This document shows, in pieces, positions 11,665 to 23,105 of a stretch of 64,000 bases of DNA (the stretch's first letter is position 1; the number at the start of each line of letters is the position of its first letter). Location: contig JARDYH010000004.1 in the NCBI GenBank assembly GCA_029215795.1, positions 215,428,517 to 215,492,516 of the forward strand. Direction: 5' to 3'. The position numbers and the translations under genes are program-made. This DNA is from Anniella stebbinsi (Eukaryota; Chordata; Lepidosauria; Squamata; Anniellidae). The notes beneath the pieces were generated by a model. The model did no database searches. It was given only the letters and a program-made list of their open reading frames with translations, and was not told where the DNA came from.

Positions 11665-11832
11665 GGTGACTCCTATGTCAGTGGGGCGGTGAATCCACTC
11701 TGGGTTTCAGTCAGAACTCTAAAGGAGTTCAGAACCCACGGGTTCAGCACTCGGGACAGCTCCTTTAGAGTTCTGACAGGTCCGGGCCGAAACCCAGAGC
11801 GGATTCACCACCCCACTGACTTAGGAGCCACC
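11665..11832. repeat. 168-bp imperfect inverted repeat beside the CpG block
   Basis: Left arm 11665-11727 (from 'ggtgactcctatgtcagtgg' to 'cagaactctaaaggag') pairs with right arm 11760-11832 (from 'ctcctttagagttctgacag' to 'cccactgacttaggagccac'). There are only a few mismatches and one ~10-bp insertion in the right arm. The ~32-bp loop contains a further small inverted repeat (ttcagaaccc/gggttcag). Confidence 0.8.
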
Positions 11833-12043
11833 ATACTCCACGACTCCAAAGGCTATAAAGCTTTTCTTCTCCTTCTCCTTGGCACAGAAGGCAACATGCA
11901 GCCCGGCCAGTAGGACAAAAAAAAAGGGCGCTCCAAAACCGCAACCATTTCAAAATACAAAGCACTGCACCGACATTTGCTATGTAACCAGTACAACAGC
12001 CCTGCAATGTAGGCCAGTATTATTAGAAGTGGTCAATGAGGGA

Positions 12044-12170
12044 AATGGCCATAGTTCAGTGGATGCGCACATGCTTTGCATGCAGAAGGCCCAAGGCATC
12101 TCCAGCTAAAACGGTCAGGGAGTAGGCAATGAGAAATATATCCTCCTGAGATCCTGGACAGGGGGCTTCC
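12044..12170 (+). mobile_element. tRNA-derived SINE
   Basis: A-box-like 'ggccatagttcagtggatgc', then 'atgctttgcatgcagaaggc' and 'ggcatctccagctaaaacgg', as in the family at 4008. The B-box region is partly lost. Confidence 0.6.
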
Positions 12171-12278
12171 TATGCTCATGCCATCTCCATATTCCAGATG
12201 GGAGACAGAGGCTGAGAGAATAGTGGTCATTTGTGAGCTTGTGGCTGAAGGGAAATTTGAGGCAACCTCCAAGACCAG

Positions 12279-12398
12279 TGATGGGAAACATGGTGCCCTC
12301 CAAATGTTTGGGACTACAATTCCCATAAGCCCCAGCCAATCTGGCAAATGATCAGCAATAATGGGAGTTATAGTCCAAAACATCTAGAGGGCACCAGA
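12279..12398. mobile_element. hAT-like foldback
   Basis: 'atggtgccctccaaatgttt' and 'gggactacaattcccataag' on the left pair with 'atgggagttatagtccaaaa' and 'catctagagggcaccaga' on the right. Confidence 0.7.
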
Positions 12399-12679
12399 TA
12401 GCCACAAAAACTATACCACACCAGCTCTCACTTTCAAAATTCACACGAACTGTAAAATAATGCTTTATTTAATCTATGGGACCAACCAAGGTTCTCAATT
12501 TGGAAAGCAAGAACTCCTTCTGAGATTCATTGCTAATAAAAGAAAATAAAGGTAGAAACATGTTTCAGGCAGTGAACTTTAAGTATCATTTCCATTCTAG
12601 TTCTGCATCTCTAAAAAGCCACAATCTTCAATTTATTTCAAATCCTTTATGACACAAAACATCTGGAAATCTACTTTAA

Positions 12680-12860
12680 TAATAATAATAATAATAATAA
12701 TAATTTATAATAACAATATATTTATTTCTAACCCGCCTCTCCCTCTGGATCGAGGCGGGGAACAACTATAAATATAAATACAAAGACCATAAAATAGATA
12801 AAACATTAAAACAAATAAAACAAATACATTATTAAAAACATCTTTCTGCCCCCCCCCTCC
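12680..12860 (-). mobile_element. LINE 3' tail with (AAT)n, minus strand
   Basis: (AAT)n, then 'acccgcctctccctctggat' and 'cgaggcgggg', the reverse complement of the tail at 54030-54060 ('ccgcctcgatccggagggag'). Confidence 0.55.
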
Positions 12861-12864
12861 ACTT

Positions 12865-13870
12865 TATGGAACCAGAACCCACATTACCTGTCCTTCTTCC
12901 CCACTCCTTGCCTATATGATTTTAATTATATTTGTTTTTAATAGCTTGATTTGAGCCAGAATCCACCAGTGAAAAAGCCCAGAATGGGTTTTCAGTACTC
13001 AGATTCAGCATTGAAAGTATGAAATAATTATTAAGTGTTTCTAAGCATGTGCAGAGCACAACTGCCCCTGAAGGAACAAGCGTAACCAGCTCCAAATCAT
13101 CTAAGATTAGGGAAGCAGCGTTTCCAACCCTTTTTCCATAAAGAAATGAACCACTGTTATTAACAGTTTTCACAGTTATTAACAGTTTTCAGAGTTTCAG
13201 CCAAAACGTCAATGGCTTAGCCTCTTTTTCACGATATCCAGCAGAAGACATTACGTCTCAGTGTGAGGAGCCAGAAGCAACGGCAAAACCTAATTTCCAC
13301 AGGGCCCATTTTCAACATTCAATGGCCAGGTTCACACATAACTCTAAGCTATGGTATATTTTCTTGAAATCTGGCTTATCATTGACCAGTTCTCCTGTTA
13401 TTTACCCACAACAACCCACGGTGCCTGCGAACACCAAGTTATATATCCAGCGTCCACTCAAGAGTTGCCATATTGTGCAAACCCAGTGTGGGTGCTGCAA
13501 GACTTAAACAACATGGTCTGTTTTAAGATTATATAGAGTTCCAGAGTTTAGCTGGCTCCCTCTTTTCAGTCTTAATATCTTTCACACTATTATTGGGGGA
13601 GGGCAGGAAGAGAGACACCAATACAGGCATAATAAATCTATTTGAAACTCCACTGCAAAGAAGGAAGCAACTTTGCATGGAAGATTAGCTAGAAATCTGA
13701 TCAATGTGAACTCATTAAAGATCTGAACTCATCCTTGCAAACAAGCCAAGATTTGTTAACCAGCTGTAAACCACAAATATAGTATCATGTGTGTCATATC
13801 TCTGTGTATACCGCTTCCTTCCTTCCTTTCTACTACATGCCCTCACACCTCCTCAGCATTCTGTTTTTCA
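12865..13870. other. No gene seen
   Basis: No exon with splice sites and coding bias. Only weak, unclassifiable similarity to MITE-like 'gttcacac' sequence near 13330. Confidence 0.4.
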
Positions 13871-13874
13871 AGGG

Positions 13875-14068
13875 GCCTATTCAGACTACAAACTAAACCA
13901 TGATTAGCGCCGCTAAAACGTTTGCACCAAGTGGTTAGAGCACATGGTTAAACTGTGGTTATGTAACCATCTTGGTTAGGAAAAACACTGTTTAGACGAC
14001 ATACTAAGCCATCATGGTTACCTCAAAATGCTTAATCATCATTGCTTAGCATGCTGTCTGTACAGGGC
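13875..14068. mobile_element. Foldback MITE, same family as 8575
   Basis: Left 'ctattcagactacaaactaa', internal 'acatggttaaactgtggtta', right 'ttgcttagcatgctgtctgt'. Confidence 0.6.
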
Positions 14069-14087
14069 TGATATATCTGGCACACAT

Positions 14088-14183
14088 AGGCTGCAATCCT
14101 ATGTTCACTTTCCTGGGAGTAAGCCCCAGTGAACTCAGTGGGGCTTATTTCTGAGTAGACATGCATAGCATTGTGCTGTTATT
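14088..14183 (+). mobile_element. Short repeat, 'aatcctat..gagtaagccccagtgaactc'
   Basis: 'ggctgcaatcctatgttcac' leads to 'gggagtaagccccagtgaac', 'ggggcttatttctgagtaga' and 'catgcatagcattgtgc'. The ends are inverted matches (aatcctat/atagcatt). Partial copies are at 20739 and 29034. Confidence 0.5.
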
Positions 14184-14189
14184 ATAAGG

Positions 14190-14740
14190 ACAGAGCCCTG
14201 TGTAGTACAGGAGCCATTATGCTTAGCCATTAGCTTTATATTAACTACGGAGTGAGGTAAAATCAACATAGATTTAAAATCAATCAACATTATCTTGGAA
14301 GAATACAAAGTCATTGTGACAGTACTAGAGTCAATTTTATTTATACTGTTTTACTTTGAGGGCGTTTGCAGGTCCAACAATATAGAAAAATAAAGCATTT
14401 TGGGTCTTTTCAGGAATATTTGAGAGATCATCTGTTGTTCAGGGACAGACTTTCACAACCGTATCATGGTACCAAAATAAACTAACCTTGGTGCAAAGAA
14501 AAGATCCATTAATCTGTTCTTCTTCTTAATCTTGCATACAGGCAAGATTAAGTTTCATGTCTCATCCAACACAAAACCACACTTTTGGTGGAAAATCTGG
14601 CTTTTCTTAATCAACAGTGCTCAGGGAGTGCTGCAAATTTCACAGAAGAGCCCGGAAGAAAGAAAGATAAGAAATCCAAATTAATTACAGCAAGAAAACA
14701 CCAGAAAACATCCAAGCCAGGTTGAAAACAGCTAGCCATC
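14190..14740. other. No gene seen
   Basis: AT-rich sequence, no supported exon or identifiable element. Confidence 0.4.
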
Positions 14741-14749
14741 AAGGCAATG

Positions 14750-14853
14750 TACACTCCAGGTATTTTGGGCTACAACCACCGTATGCCCCAGCCAACATGG
14801 TCAGGGATTATGGGAGTTGTAGTCCTAAATATTTGGAGGGCACCAGGTTGCCT
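14750..14853. mobile_element. hAT-like foldback
   Basis: 'gggctacaaccaccgtatgc' pairs with 'tatgggagttgtagtcctaa', then 'ttggagggcaccaggttgcc'. Confidence 0.65.
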
Positions 14854-14957
14854 ACTCTTATGTAAAGAGCTCATATTCAAAACTTGTGGAAGTCATTACA
14901 TGAGGGTTGCCTCACCAAGTGCCATTAAAAAATTATTATTTTCTCCGCTAGATTGTT

Positions 14958-15068
14958 TTAGGGCTCAATCCTATGGATGTTTGGACAGAAAAAAAGTCCT
15001 ACAACTCCCAGCATTCCCCATGCTGGCAGTATGACATTATTCTGTATAAGCATGGATAGGAATGCACC
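14958..15068. mobile_element. Foldback MITE, 'aatcctatgcatgtttagacag' family
   Basis: Left 'ctcaatcctatggatgtttg' then 'gacagaaaaaaagtcctaca'; right 'ctgtataagcatggatagga'. Second copy of the family at 5449. Confidence 0.6.
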
Positions 15069-15234
15069 CTGGATCTGTGATTTGTATTGGAGATTTAAGA
15101 CCACTGACTCCAGAGCTGGCTGGCTTCAAGTGAACTGTAGTTAGGGTTAGGAAACTCCATCACAATATTTCCGTCAGCTAAACTGGGAAATGGATCCCTG
15201 CATAGCCATGAAACTTATTTGATGCGCTTCATCC

Positions 15235-15370
15235 AGCCTTACCTACCTCACGGGTTGTTATGAAGATAAAATGGGGGGGGGGGGTGACTATGTATACTAC
15301 CCTGAGTTCCAGAGCTCCTCTGAGGAAGGCTGCAATAAAAATGTGATATATAAATATAAATAAATTGAAG
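15235..15370 (+). mobile_element. SINE 3' part
   Basis: 'cttacctacctcacgggttg' then 'ttatgaagataaaatggggg' and a tail in 'tgatatataaatataaataa'. The tRNA head is missing. Confidence 0.5.
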
Positions 15371-15866
15371 CATCTTGTGTATTAAAAACAACATTCCCCA
15401 CTCCCTGTGGCGTTATGGGCCCAGTGTAAAGCCATTCAAGAAGATAGTTCTTTGTTGCTACTTTCTACTTCCTTGTCCCCCCCCCCCCTGCTTTTAACAG
15501 CTTTCTTTACACAGAGCCAATGATGAAGAATTGTTGACGGCAGCAATATTTTGGGTAGCGTCAACACGATGCATAATTTAATAATGTGTGCTTGCTCAGC
15601 TCAGCAAAGTTACTTAAATATATCTTCTCTTAGGAATTTCACCCTTGCTTTCCAGCTGGGACGTGGCAACAATTTGGACAATGCAATTCCCTTTGTTGGA
15701 AGAACACTTCAAACAAAACAAAACCAGCTCTTCTTGGCTTGCTTAAATATTTGGCTGGCAAAGTTGGAATCAAAGCATACGTTGAACATTCTGTTCCATT
15801 AAGTTGACAAGCTCTCTGTCTCTCTCTCTCTTGCTCTCTCTCCCCACAGCCCATCCTCAGTCTTAT

Positions 15867-16215
15867 GTTATACGAGCTCCATCAGACGAGCATTTTATTG
15901 CACGTTAATTGCTGGGCACTCACGGATTTTTTAAGGTCCCTCTCACAACGTCGTCTGCCTCCCACGCACCTCCCGCCCCTTCTAAACTCCTTCGTGCGGC
16001 AAAAAAACATCCCAGTAAGTCCAACTTACTTTTAAAGACAGAAGTTGCCGCGATCTCCTGCTGTGTGCAGGAGAAGCAGCGGGATCAAAGCGGCCCACTG
16101 AATGGGTGATGTGCATGTTGTTTACTTCCTCTTTCGAAAGAGGAAGTAATGAGGGACAAACGCACAGGTGGAGAAGCGACGGTAAGCAAACACGATTTTC
16201 CCCTGTGATGACGCT
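15867..16215 (+). repeat. ~350-bp interspersed repeat with perfect palindromic core, copy 1
   Basis: Begins 'gagctccatcagacgagcat' and ends 'cctgtgatgacgctc', a short inverted match (GAGC..CATCA). It contains a perfect palindrome, TACTTCCTCTTTC and its complement, at 16131-16156. The copy at 52119-52463 lines up end to end on the same strand. Probably a non-autonomous DNA element of unknown family. Confidence 0.7.
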
Positions 16216-16504
16216 CTAAATCTGCATGGCACCGGCTGAAAAGTACAATGACATTCTGGGGAGATCTCAACAAGCAACGAAGGGATCCACTTTCACTACA
16301 GATGAAGGGAGGCGTCCTGTTGTGGCCATAACTGGCCACCTTGCTAGGCAACAGCTGGAGCTCAAACCGCCCCTCACTTTCCAGTGTTGCTAGTGTTTAT
16401 GTAGGCAAAATGGCACAATCTACTCACAGGAGGGAGGTATCAGCCAGTTCTTTTGCAGAAGTACACACACAAAAAATTTGTGTGTGGCGAAACTCTAAGG
16501 ATTA

Positions 16505-16630
16505 AGCATGCTCAGTGGCTAATGAATGGTGACTAGCTACTGAGGGAGGGTGGGGAGGAATGGGGAATAGAATGGTGTATCCTGAACAGGTTTACTCCAT
16601 GCTGCAACATTTTGTTGCAGGTTCGATTTG
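16505..16630 (+). repeat. 'gcatgctcagtgg' repeat, copy 1
   Basis: 'agcatgctcagtggctaatg' leads through 'tcctgaacagg' to 'aacattttgttgcaggt'. Shared order with 22885-23105 (+) and 39340-39545 (-). Confidence 0.45.
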
Positions 16631-16639
16631 TTTATTGTA

Positions 16640-17275
16640 ATTTCAGAGCCTTGCCCAGTGGCCACTAATCTCAGTAGTGTGGCAATGGCCTGTGGTTACT
16701 TTTTGATGAGAGAAAGGTGCTCTGTGCATGCCAAGAGATGCTTGTTTATATCATATACTCTGGTTGAGGGGGGAGGAGGCAGTTGTACCTAGTAGGACTC
16801 CCATACTTTTAACAGCTACTTCACATGCAGAAAGGTAACAGGTGAAGCATTTCTCCTTTCCTTTCTTTCCAAACCAGGAAAAGTGCAAGGGTTAAGGGCA
16901 ATCCAGGAAAAAAAGTTGACAACATAGTGCAAATTAAAGTCTGCTGTTAGATCATAGTTATTGCTCAATAGTTCTAATGAGCAGGCTCTTGAGCACAAAA
17001 CACAAAGTAAGTGCAGTGACCTGACCAGGTATACCCAGCCAGGAATCATTTACTATGCCTAAAGGTATTTACTCTGGAGGAGCTTGGCCCTTGTATCCTA
17101 TGGTTTGCAGGGAATGGGCTTGTACTATGAGATTATGTGATCTGAATAAAAAACCCTCTCCCTATGGCAGACAGTGTTCATTCATTAAAATACTTAAATG
17201 GTCCAATTAAATTGATTGGCAGGCAGCCTGTTTTAGCATAAGCAAAAGGAAGTGCTCCTACGGACAATGCATTAT
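16640..17275. other. No gene seen
   Basis: No supported exon or recognisable element. Confidence 0.35.
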
Positions 17276-17299
17276 TAACCAGTCATGTGGTTCGCATGT

Positions 17300-18180
17300 C
17301 ACGCCAGCAATTCCTGGGCTGTTTAACCCAGGAATTACCAGTGATGAGTGAGCGCTGTGCTCGAGCCATTTCCTCTTTTAATTAACAACCCAGGAATGCC
17401 CCATTCCTGGGTTGCTTTGTGAAGTGAAAACCTGAAACTCTGGGTTCTTTATGAGTTAAACAATCCAGAGTTAATCCAATAACAATCCACGGGTTAACTC
17501 TGGGGGTGAATTCGGATGACACTTTAGGCAACGGAGGGGGAAATAGCGTACTGACCGTGCGTTAGGTTGGCGCTGCCGCCGCGGCACCCACTACACGACA
17601 TGTTGCCCCTCCCCCTGTCGCTCGGCTAAAAGTCCCAGCATTCTTCTGGGCTGCTGCTTCTCCTCCCACCCACCTCCCTCAGTCCTCCGGCTGTATCCCA
17701 ACATGCACCACAAGTTCTGCCGGCTGTATCGGAGCAGCCGGGGGGGGGGGGGGTTCGGCTGCTCTGGCCAGCGAACTCTATGACCAAATGGAATAGTACA
17801 CGGAGAGAGGGGAGTTCCCTACACACGACACTTTAAACAACGAAATTCGGGATAAACAATATGCAAGCCCGTTGTTTTTTTCCGTTGTTTAAGTGCCCAA
17901 AGTAGCGTACTGTCAGTTGTGTGTGCGTTATGTGTGGCCCTCCACACGACACAATAAGCAACACAACTGATGATTGTCCCCACCCCACCCCGTTGATTAT
18001 CGTGTTGTCCGAACCAGGCCTGGGTTATTTGACCCATAAACAACCCAGAGCTTCCAGGTTCCTACATCACAAAACAACCCGTTAATTAAAAATGAGAATG
18101 ATGAGCTTGCATGTTCCGCTAGTCTCCTGCAATTCCTGGGTTAAACAGCCCAGAAATTGCCACTGTGATGTATGAACCAG
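17300..18180. mobile_element. Nested foldback elements
   Basis: An outer pair, 'cagcaattcctgggctgttt' at 17304 and 'ggttaaacagcccagaaatt' near 18139, is inverted. Inside, 17511-18010 opens 'gtgaattcggatgacacttt' and closes 'cgtgttgtccgaaccaggcc', again inverted. The inner element is CpG-rich and carries a G-run. No ORF with recognisable transposase was found. Confidence 0.55.
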
Positions 18181-18184
18181 GTCA

Positions 18185-19190
18185 AGGCTGAAGTTCCATT
18201 TCTTTCTATCAAGCGTATCTCTTGTGGCATTTTCCCCAACCACTGCTCGTTTGGTAGTTTCCCTCCTTTTGTGCAGTAATGCCTCTCCCAAGGCTGTAGT
18301 TACTGGCAATAAGGGCTTTAAGCAAATTATGCTGGCATTTTTGGCATTTCGGCTCTGCCCCTTTAGCATTTGCACCACAGACCCAGAAATTGCAAAAAAA
18401 AAAACACCGTTTTTAAGTATCTGGTGTGAAAATAGCCTTACCCGCAAAAATGTAACTAAAAAGCTTGCCTATTCCTGCACCGACATGAATCGGCAGACCT
18501 CCTTATCTTCTTTTTGGGATTGGGTTGCAAAGAACAAAGTCTTATGCTAGAGAATTGAAATATAAAGCAAATTCAGTATTTCGGAACGATGGTTCCATTT
18601 GGTTATTCCCAAAACCAGTTTACCAACAGATTTAGTCATGCGCTATATGCATGTACCCGAAATGCAGCTACAATGCATGTGCACAACCCCCTTTAAATAC
18701 GCATTATTTGTTTCTCTCTTTTCTAAACTCTGCTGTTGAGTCAGAATGCCACTAGATGGAGCCTGTACCATGATTTTTGGCAAGCTGGTGTTTACTACAA
18801 CCTTGAGTTAGCAACCAGGTCAGCCGCACACACCAGCTCTCTGCACAATCCGTGGAATAATTACTTCTTTTTTTTCCTGAGGTAGGTAGGCCCCTCTCAG
18901 GAAGGCTCTTGCAAGCATTCGCTGTCAAAACTTCTTCGAGAACAAATGGTTTTATAAAGCCTTCATAGGTGGGCATGGAAGGAAGGTGTTTTTAATGAAA
19001 GTTCTGAGTAGCTCATGGCCTTGAGGGACCAGGAAGCTATTTTCCATACCCAGAGACTGAGGAGTGCTCCCATCCATCTCTTCCTCTATTTAAATCTGAA
19101 ACAGTGGTGTCGCTAGATAAGAAGCGTAAAATGATAGTAAATATAGAGTGGACATTTTTTTAAATTGTCTCATTTGCTAGAATTTGGTTG
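18185..19190. other. No gene seen
   Basis: No supported exon on either strand. Confidence 0.35.
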
Positions 19191-19194
19191 GATT

Positions 19195-19312
19195 TAAACT
19201 TTCAGCCTAACCGACCTCACATCCTTCTTGTGAGGATTATATGGGTGAGAGGAGAGCCATATGGGCCACTTCAAGCTCCTCAGGAGAAGGTGGGATAAAA
19301 AATTAATTAAAT
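19195..19312 (+). mobile_element. SINE 3' part
   Basis: 'cttcttgtgaggattatatg' then 'aggagaaggtgggataaaaa', matching the tail of the SINE at 23483. Confidence 0.45.
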
Positions 19313-19415
19313 GTTCTGAGCGTGAAGGTTTCACACGTGGCAAGGAACCCTCTTTGCTTCTAGTCATAGCCGGTCAGGCTCTCATAGAGCCTGTAGATAA
19401 AGCAGACAGTGAAGA

Positions 19416-19587
19416 TAGGGTGACCCTATGAAAAGGAGGATAGGGCTCCTGTATCTTTAACAGTTGTATAGAAAAGGGAATTTCAGCAGGTGCCATTTAT
19501 ATGCATGCAGCACCTGGTGAAATTCCCTCTTCATCACAACTGCTAAAGATACAGGAGCCCTGCCCTCCTTTCCATATGGTCACCCTA
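19416..19587. mobile_element. 172-bp hAT foldback with perfect 8-bp target duplication
   Basis: Termini TAGGGTGACC and GGTCACCCTA enclose a palindrome with ~80-bp arms ('atctttaacagttg', 'gaatttcagcaggtgcc' and complements). AGTGAAGA occurs at 19408-19415 and again at 19588-19595. An 8-bp duplication is the hallmark of hAT insertion. Too short to encode a transposase, so non-autonomous. Confidence 0.9.
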
Positions 19588-19654
19588 AGTGAAGAGACAG
19601 TAGGAAGGTACATTTTGGGTGGGTTTAAGACACGATTTGGATGGTTTGGATAGA

Positions 19655-19893
19655 TAAATTTCTGGAGGAGAAGGCTATCAATGGCTACTAGTCCTGATAG
19701 CTACGTGCTGCCTCCAAGCTGAGGCAGTAACCCTACATGCACCAGTTGCTTGGGAACATAGGTGGGAGGCTGCTGTTGTACCATGTCCTGCTTGTGGGTT
19801 TCCTTTGAATAGCTGGTTGGTCATTGTGTGAACAAAATGCTGGACGAGATGGTCCCTTGGTCTGATTCAGCATGGCTTTTCTTATGTTCTTAT
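19655..19893 (+). mobile_element. CR1-like LINE 3' end
   Basis: 'tttctggaggagaaggctat' through 'ggtcccttggtctgattcag' to 'atggcttttcttatgttctt'. The same family as 1-186, with a more complete end. Confidence 0.65.
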
Positions 19894-19975
19894 TTCTGGG
19901 CTTACTTCAAAGTGTTTACTTTTAAAGTCCTGCAAATGTAGAACCAGGGTACCTGAAAAAAAAAGTCTGCTCAGC

Positions 19976-20164
19976 ATGAAGTTGCCTCTATATAAAGATT
20001 GTTTTCAGACGCCCTCAGCTGAGTGCCACCATTATCTGAGGTGGGTGGCAACTGGAGAGAGAGCCTTCTCAGTGGTGGCACCTGAGCTGTGGAAGGTGAA
20101 CTCAAGGAGATTTGCCTGGCACTACTTTGTAATCTTTCTGACATCACACAAACCCTATTGTTAG
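19976..20164 (+). mobile_element. LINE ORF2 C-terminal remnant
   Basis: The frame reads GERAFSVVAPELWKV, matching in style the LINE-coded RRAFSAVAPWLWNELP at 31047-31520. A short, decayed L2-like fragment. Confidence 0.5.
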
Positions 20165-20580
20165 GTTGGCGGTGAAGATAGGTCCTCAGTCATAAGTAAT
20201 ATGATGCTCTACAATATTCTTTATTACATCAGTAGTAAAGCTGTGAAAGATGTCAGAGACAACAAGACAGGCTTAGGGGCAAACATGAAGGGTCAGACCT
20301 AGGGGTAATCAATAAGGCCCACATGGCAAATGGACCTACTTTAGAGGATGCAAGACTTACTAGGAAAAAGTAAGTAACAAGCACAGTGCCTGAGATCTCT
20401 CTAGCCTGTGAGCAAATTTTATTGCTAGTCAAGCTGGAAATTATCAAGACTAATTTTAATAAATGGAGGTTGTAGGAAGAATCCAGCATGTTGTGGGGAG
20501 TTTTGCACAGGTAATGATTGCCTTTATAACTAACTAGGATTTATATAACTAGGATTAAGGCTGCAATCCTAAACACACAA

Positions 20581-20734
20581 CCTTCTTTTCCCTGGTGTCC
20601 TCCTGATATGTTGGACTGCAACTTTCATCATTCCCAAGCAGCATTGCTGTTCTCAATGGCTATGATGTCTGGGAATGATGGGAGTTGCAGTCCAACAGTT
20701 CTGAAAGACACCAGGTTAGGGAAGGCTGTTTTAG
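20581..20734. mobile_element. hAT-like foldback, extended centre
   Basis: 'ccttcttttccctggtgtcc' and 'ttggactgcaactttcatca' against 'atgatgggagttgcagtcca' and 'caccaggttagggaaggctg'. The centre is longer than in other copies. Confidence 0.65.
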
Positions 20735-20739
20735 GGAAT

Positions 20740-22365
20740 CAGCTCCATTGAACATAGTAGGATTTACTTCTGTGTAAACATGTATAGGATTGTGCGATAT
20801 TGAGTCCACTCATTTGTCCCTCTTGGCCAATATTTACTTTGACTGGCTCCAGAACTTCATTGTCCCGAGCCCTGGTGAACCCTTTTACTTGGAAAAACTG
20901 TCATGGAAGGCTAAGCGGACACACCTACCAGGAAGCTATGCAGCGATTTTATTATCTCTTAAACAAGAACAGAATATCAGGAGAAATCCCCTGACTCCAC
21001 CGAGATAACTACGACCAGTGCCACCTAATGAATAAACAATAGAATGACAATCCACAGAGATACATGGAAATTAACTAGGGATCTTATGCGTGTAAAGCAT
21101 GGGCTCTCCCAATGAGATATAAGCCATTCCCCAATATGAACATATGAAACTGCTATGCTGAGATATTTTTGGTGTTTGCATGTAACAAGAAGCTACGATG
21201 GATGAATTTCCCCACAGGGCTGCCATTTTGAAAATTCAAGCCATGGAGGGGAACAGGCTGCAGCTTGTTGTTACAAGTGAACCTGACAAAGGTGGGTTGT
21301 CGGGCTGGTTAACAAAACAGGCCCCCAATACCGGTCTTTTTAAACTGATTGCCCATGGGTGCAAGGAACGGAGAATATAAATTTGTATTTATTGTTTTTT
21401 GAAGATCTAAAAGGATAATCCTTAGGAACAATGGATTATTATTATTTTAAATGATTGGGAGAATTGCTTCTATTTTATATTAATGTTTATTCTTTCATAT
21501 ATCTATGCATGAAAGTGTTTAAGAGGCAGAACTAAGTTGTATGGCTAAACGTTCCAGTGATCTTTCAATTATAGGTGTGCACAGTAAGCCATCCAGCGGT
21601 TTCTGAAGTGTGTATGTGAACAGGCAATGCCACTCATCTGCCATGGAGTATGACTTGCACAGGAAGAGGACATTAGCATCTGTCTTGAAAGCCAGTGCTT
21701 ATAAAGTGTATGTATTTCTTACCACCTTGTACAAATACATTTGAGCATCCATTATTTAAATCACTGATTTTAAAATCTTTCCAGAACAACATAGGGGTTA
21801 GAACAGAGGTTGGCAACCAGCAGCCTTAGGGCTGCCTGGAGTCCTTGGCCTATTTTGAGAAGCCCTTTGCAAGCAATCAGTTCAGGCTTCTGGCAAGAGT
21901 GATCTGTCCCTTGGTTATTGGGGAGAGAAAGAATAGCTGGTGGCAAAACGTGAAAGAGGAATGGGGTGGCCATACTCACTTTAAGATCTGGTCTTGCCTA
22001 CCATGGGTATGTGGTTCCTGACAGATAATCCCTGAGGGGATGTTGCCCTCAACAGAAAAAAAAAAAGTTCCTCACCCCTTGCTTTGAAGAGCAAAAGGTC
22101 ATCACTACCAATCCCTTGCCAGCTTTATCACAGATGAATTAATATCATTCGTAGTATAACACAAGTGGAGAATGAGAGCAAAAATGTGCCTGGAATTAAG
22201 GGACAAAGCAAATAGTTCTGGATAGCTCAGTCAAATGAACCAAGTTACATATTCTAAGAGAAGTGCAATGGTTGAATTCAAAATGGGCTGTAGCCCATGG
22301 GACTACATGCAATGGAATATAGGAATGAGTATTGGGATCCCATCTGCACCACTTGCATATTGAAC
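20740..22365. other. No gene; scattered repeat remnants
   Basis: 20739-20797 is a partial copy of the 14088 repeat. A 72-aa open frame at 20790-21008 has no clear splice acceptor. 21075-21125 weakly resembles a reversed tRNA-SINE head. Confidence 0.35.
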
Positions 22366-22369
22366 ATTA

Positions 22370-22755
22370 TGAGGCTGTTCACACAACACACTAACCCACA
22401 GTGAGTGGTGGACTGTGAGTTGTTTTGAATTGTGGGTTGTTTGTTGAACCATTGGTTAGTGTGTTGTCTGAACACAGCACATTTCCTGCAGGGGGAGGGT
22501 TATTATGTTGTCAGCCAAGGTGCATGTTAACCATATAGTGTGGCTTGTTAACTGCCCTGAACAACCCATCAACAAACCATGGGTTCTCATGGTGGCTTGT
22601 TCAAGAAAATAAGCCACACTGCTTGATTAACAAGCCACCTTGGTTGCATTCACACAACACGCCAATCCACAGTTCAACAAGTAACTCATGGTTAAAAGCA
22701 ACACACAGTCAACCACTCAGTGTGGGTTAGCGTGTTGTGTGAACAGCCCCTTGGT
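22370..22755. mobile_element. Foldback MITEs, 'ttcacacaacacactaaccca'
   Basis: Starts 'gctgttcacacaacacacta' and ends 'gttagcgtgttgtgtgaaca', with internal termini near 22460 ('gtgtgttgtctgaacac') and 22650. Two related units appear joined. Confidence 0.6.
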
Positions 22756-22884
22756 GTGACCCATCTCTCTCCAGACATTCTTCATACATGCATTTGCAGT
22801 CCATCCTCAGTTTGTAGAAGTAAAAAAAATAAAAAATAGGAAAAACACACCGAATATAGAGGAATTCAAAACAAGCCTGTGAGG

Positions 22885-23105
22885 ACTGAGCATGCTCAGT
22901 GGCATGGAATGCTGGGTGATTGTTGGGGGAGGCAAAAAACTGGGGGTGGGGGAATGGAATGGAGTTTCCTGGAAGAGGGCTTGGCTGGCTGGAACCCTGA
23001 ACAGGAGCACTCTACGCCGTCATGGAGTGACTTACCTCTTGGACTAATCTATTTTACTGACATTCCAGACACGATCGTGTAGAATTTGCTGCAGTCACAA
23101 AACGT
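22885..23105 (+). repeat. 'gcatgctcagtgg' repeat, copy 2
   Basis: 'ctgagcatgctcagtggcat', 'ggctggctggaaccctgaac' and 'aggagcac' occur in the same order as on the minus strand of 39340-39545. Confidence 0.5.

Noticed and set aside
20790..21008. 72-aa frame as an upstream C4orf36 exon
   Set aside because: Only vague similarity by eye; no convincing acceptor and donor.
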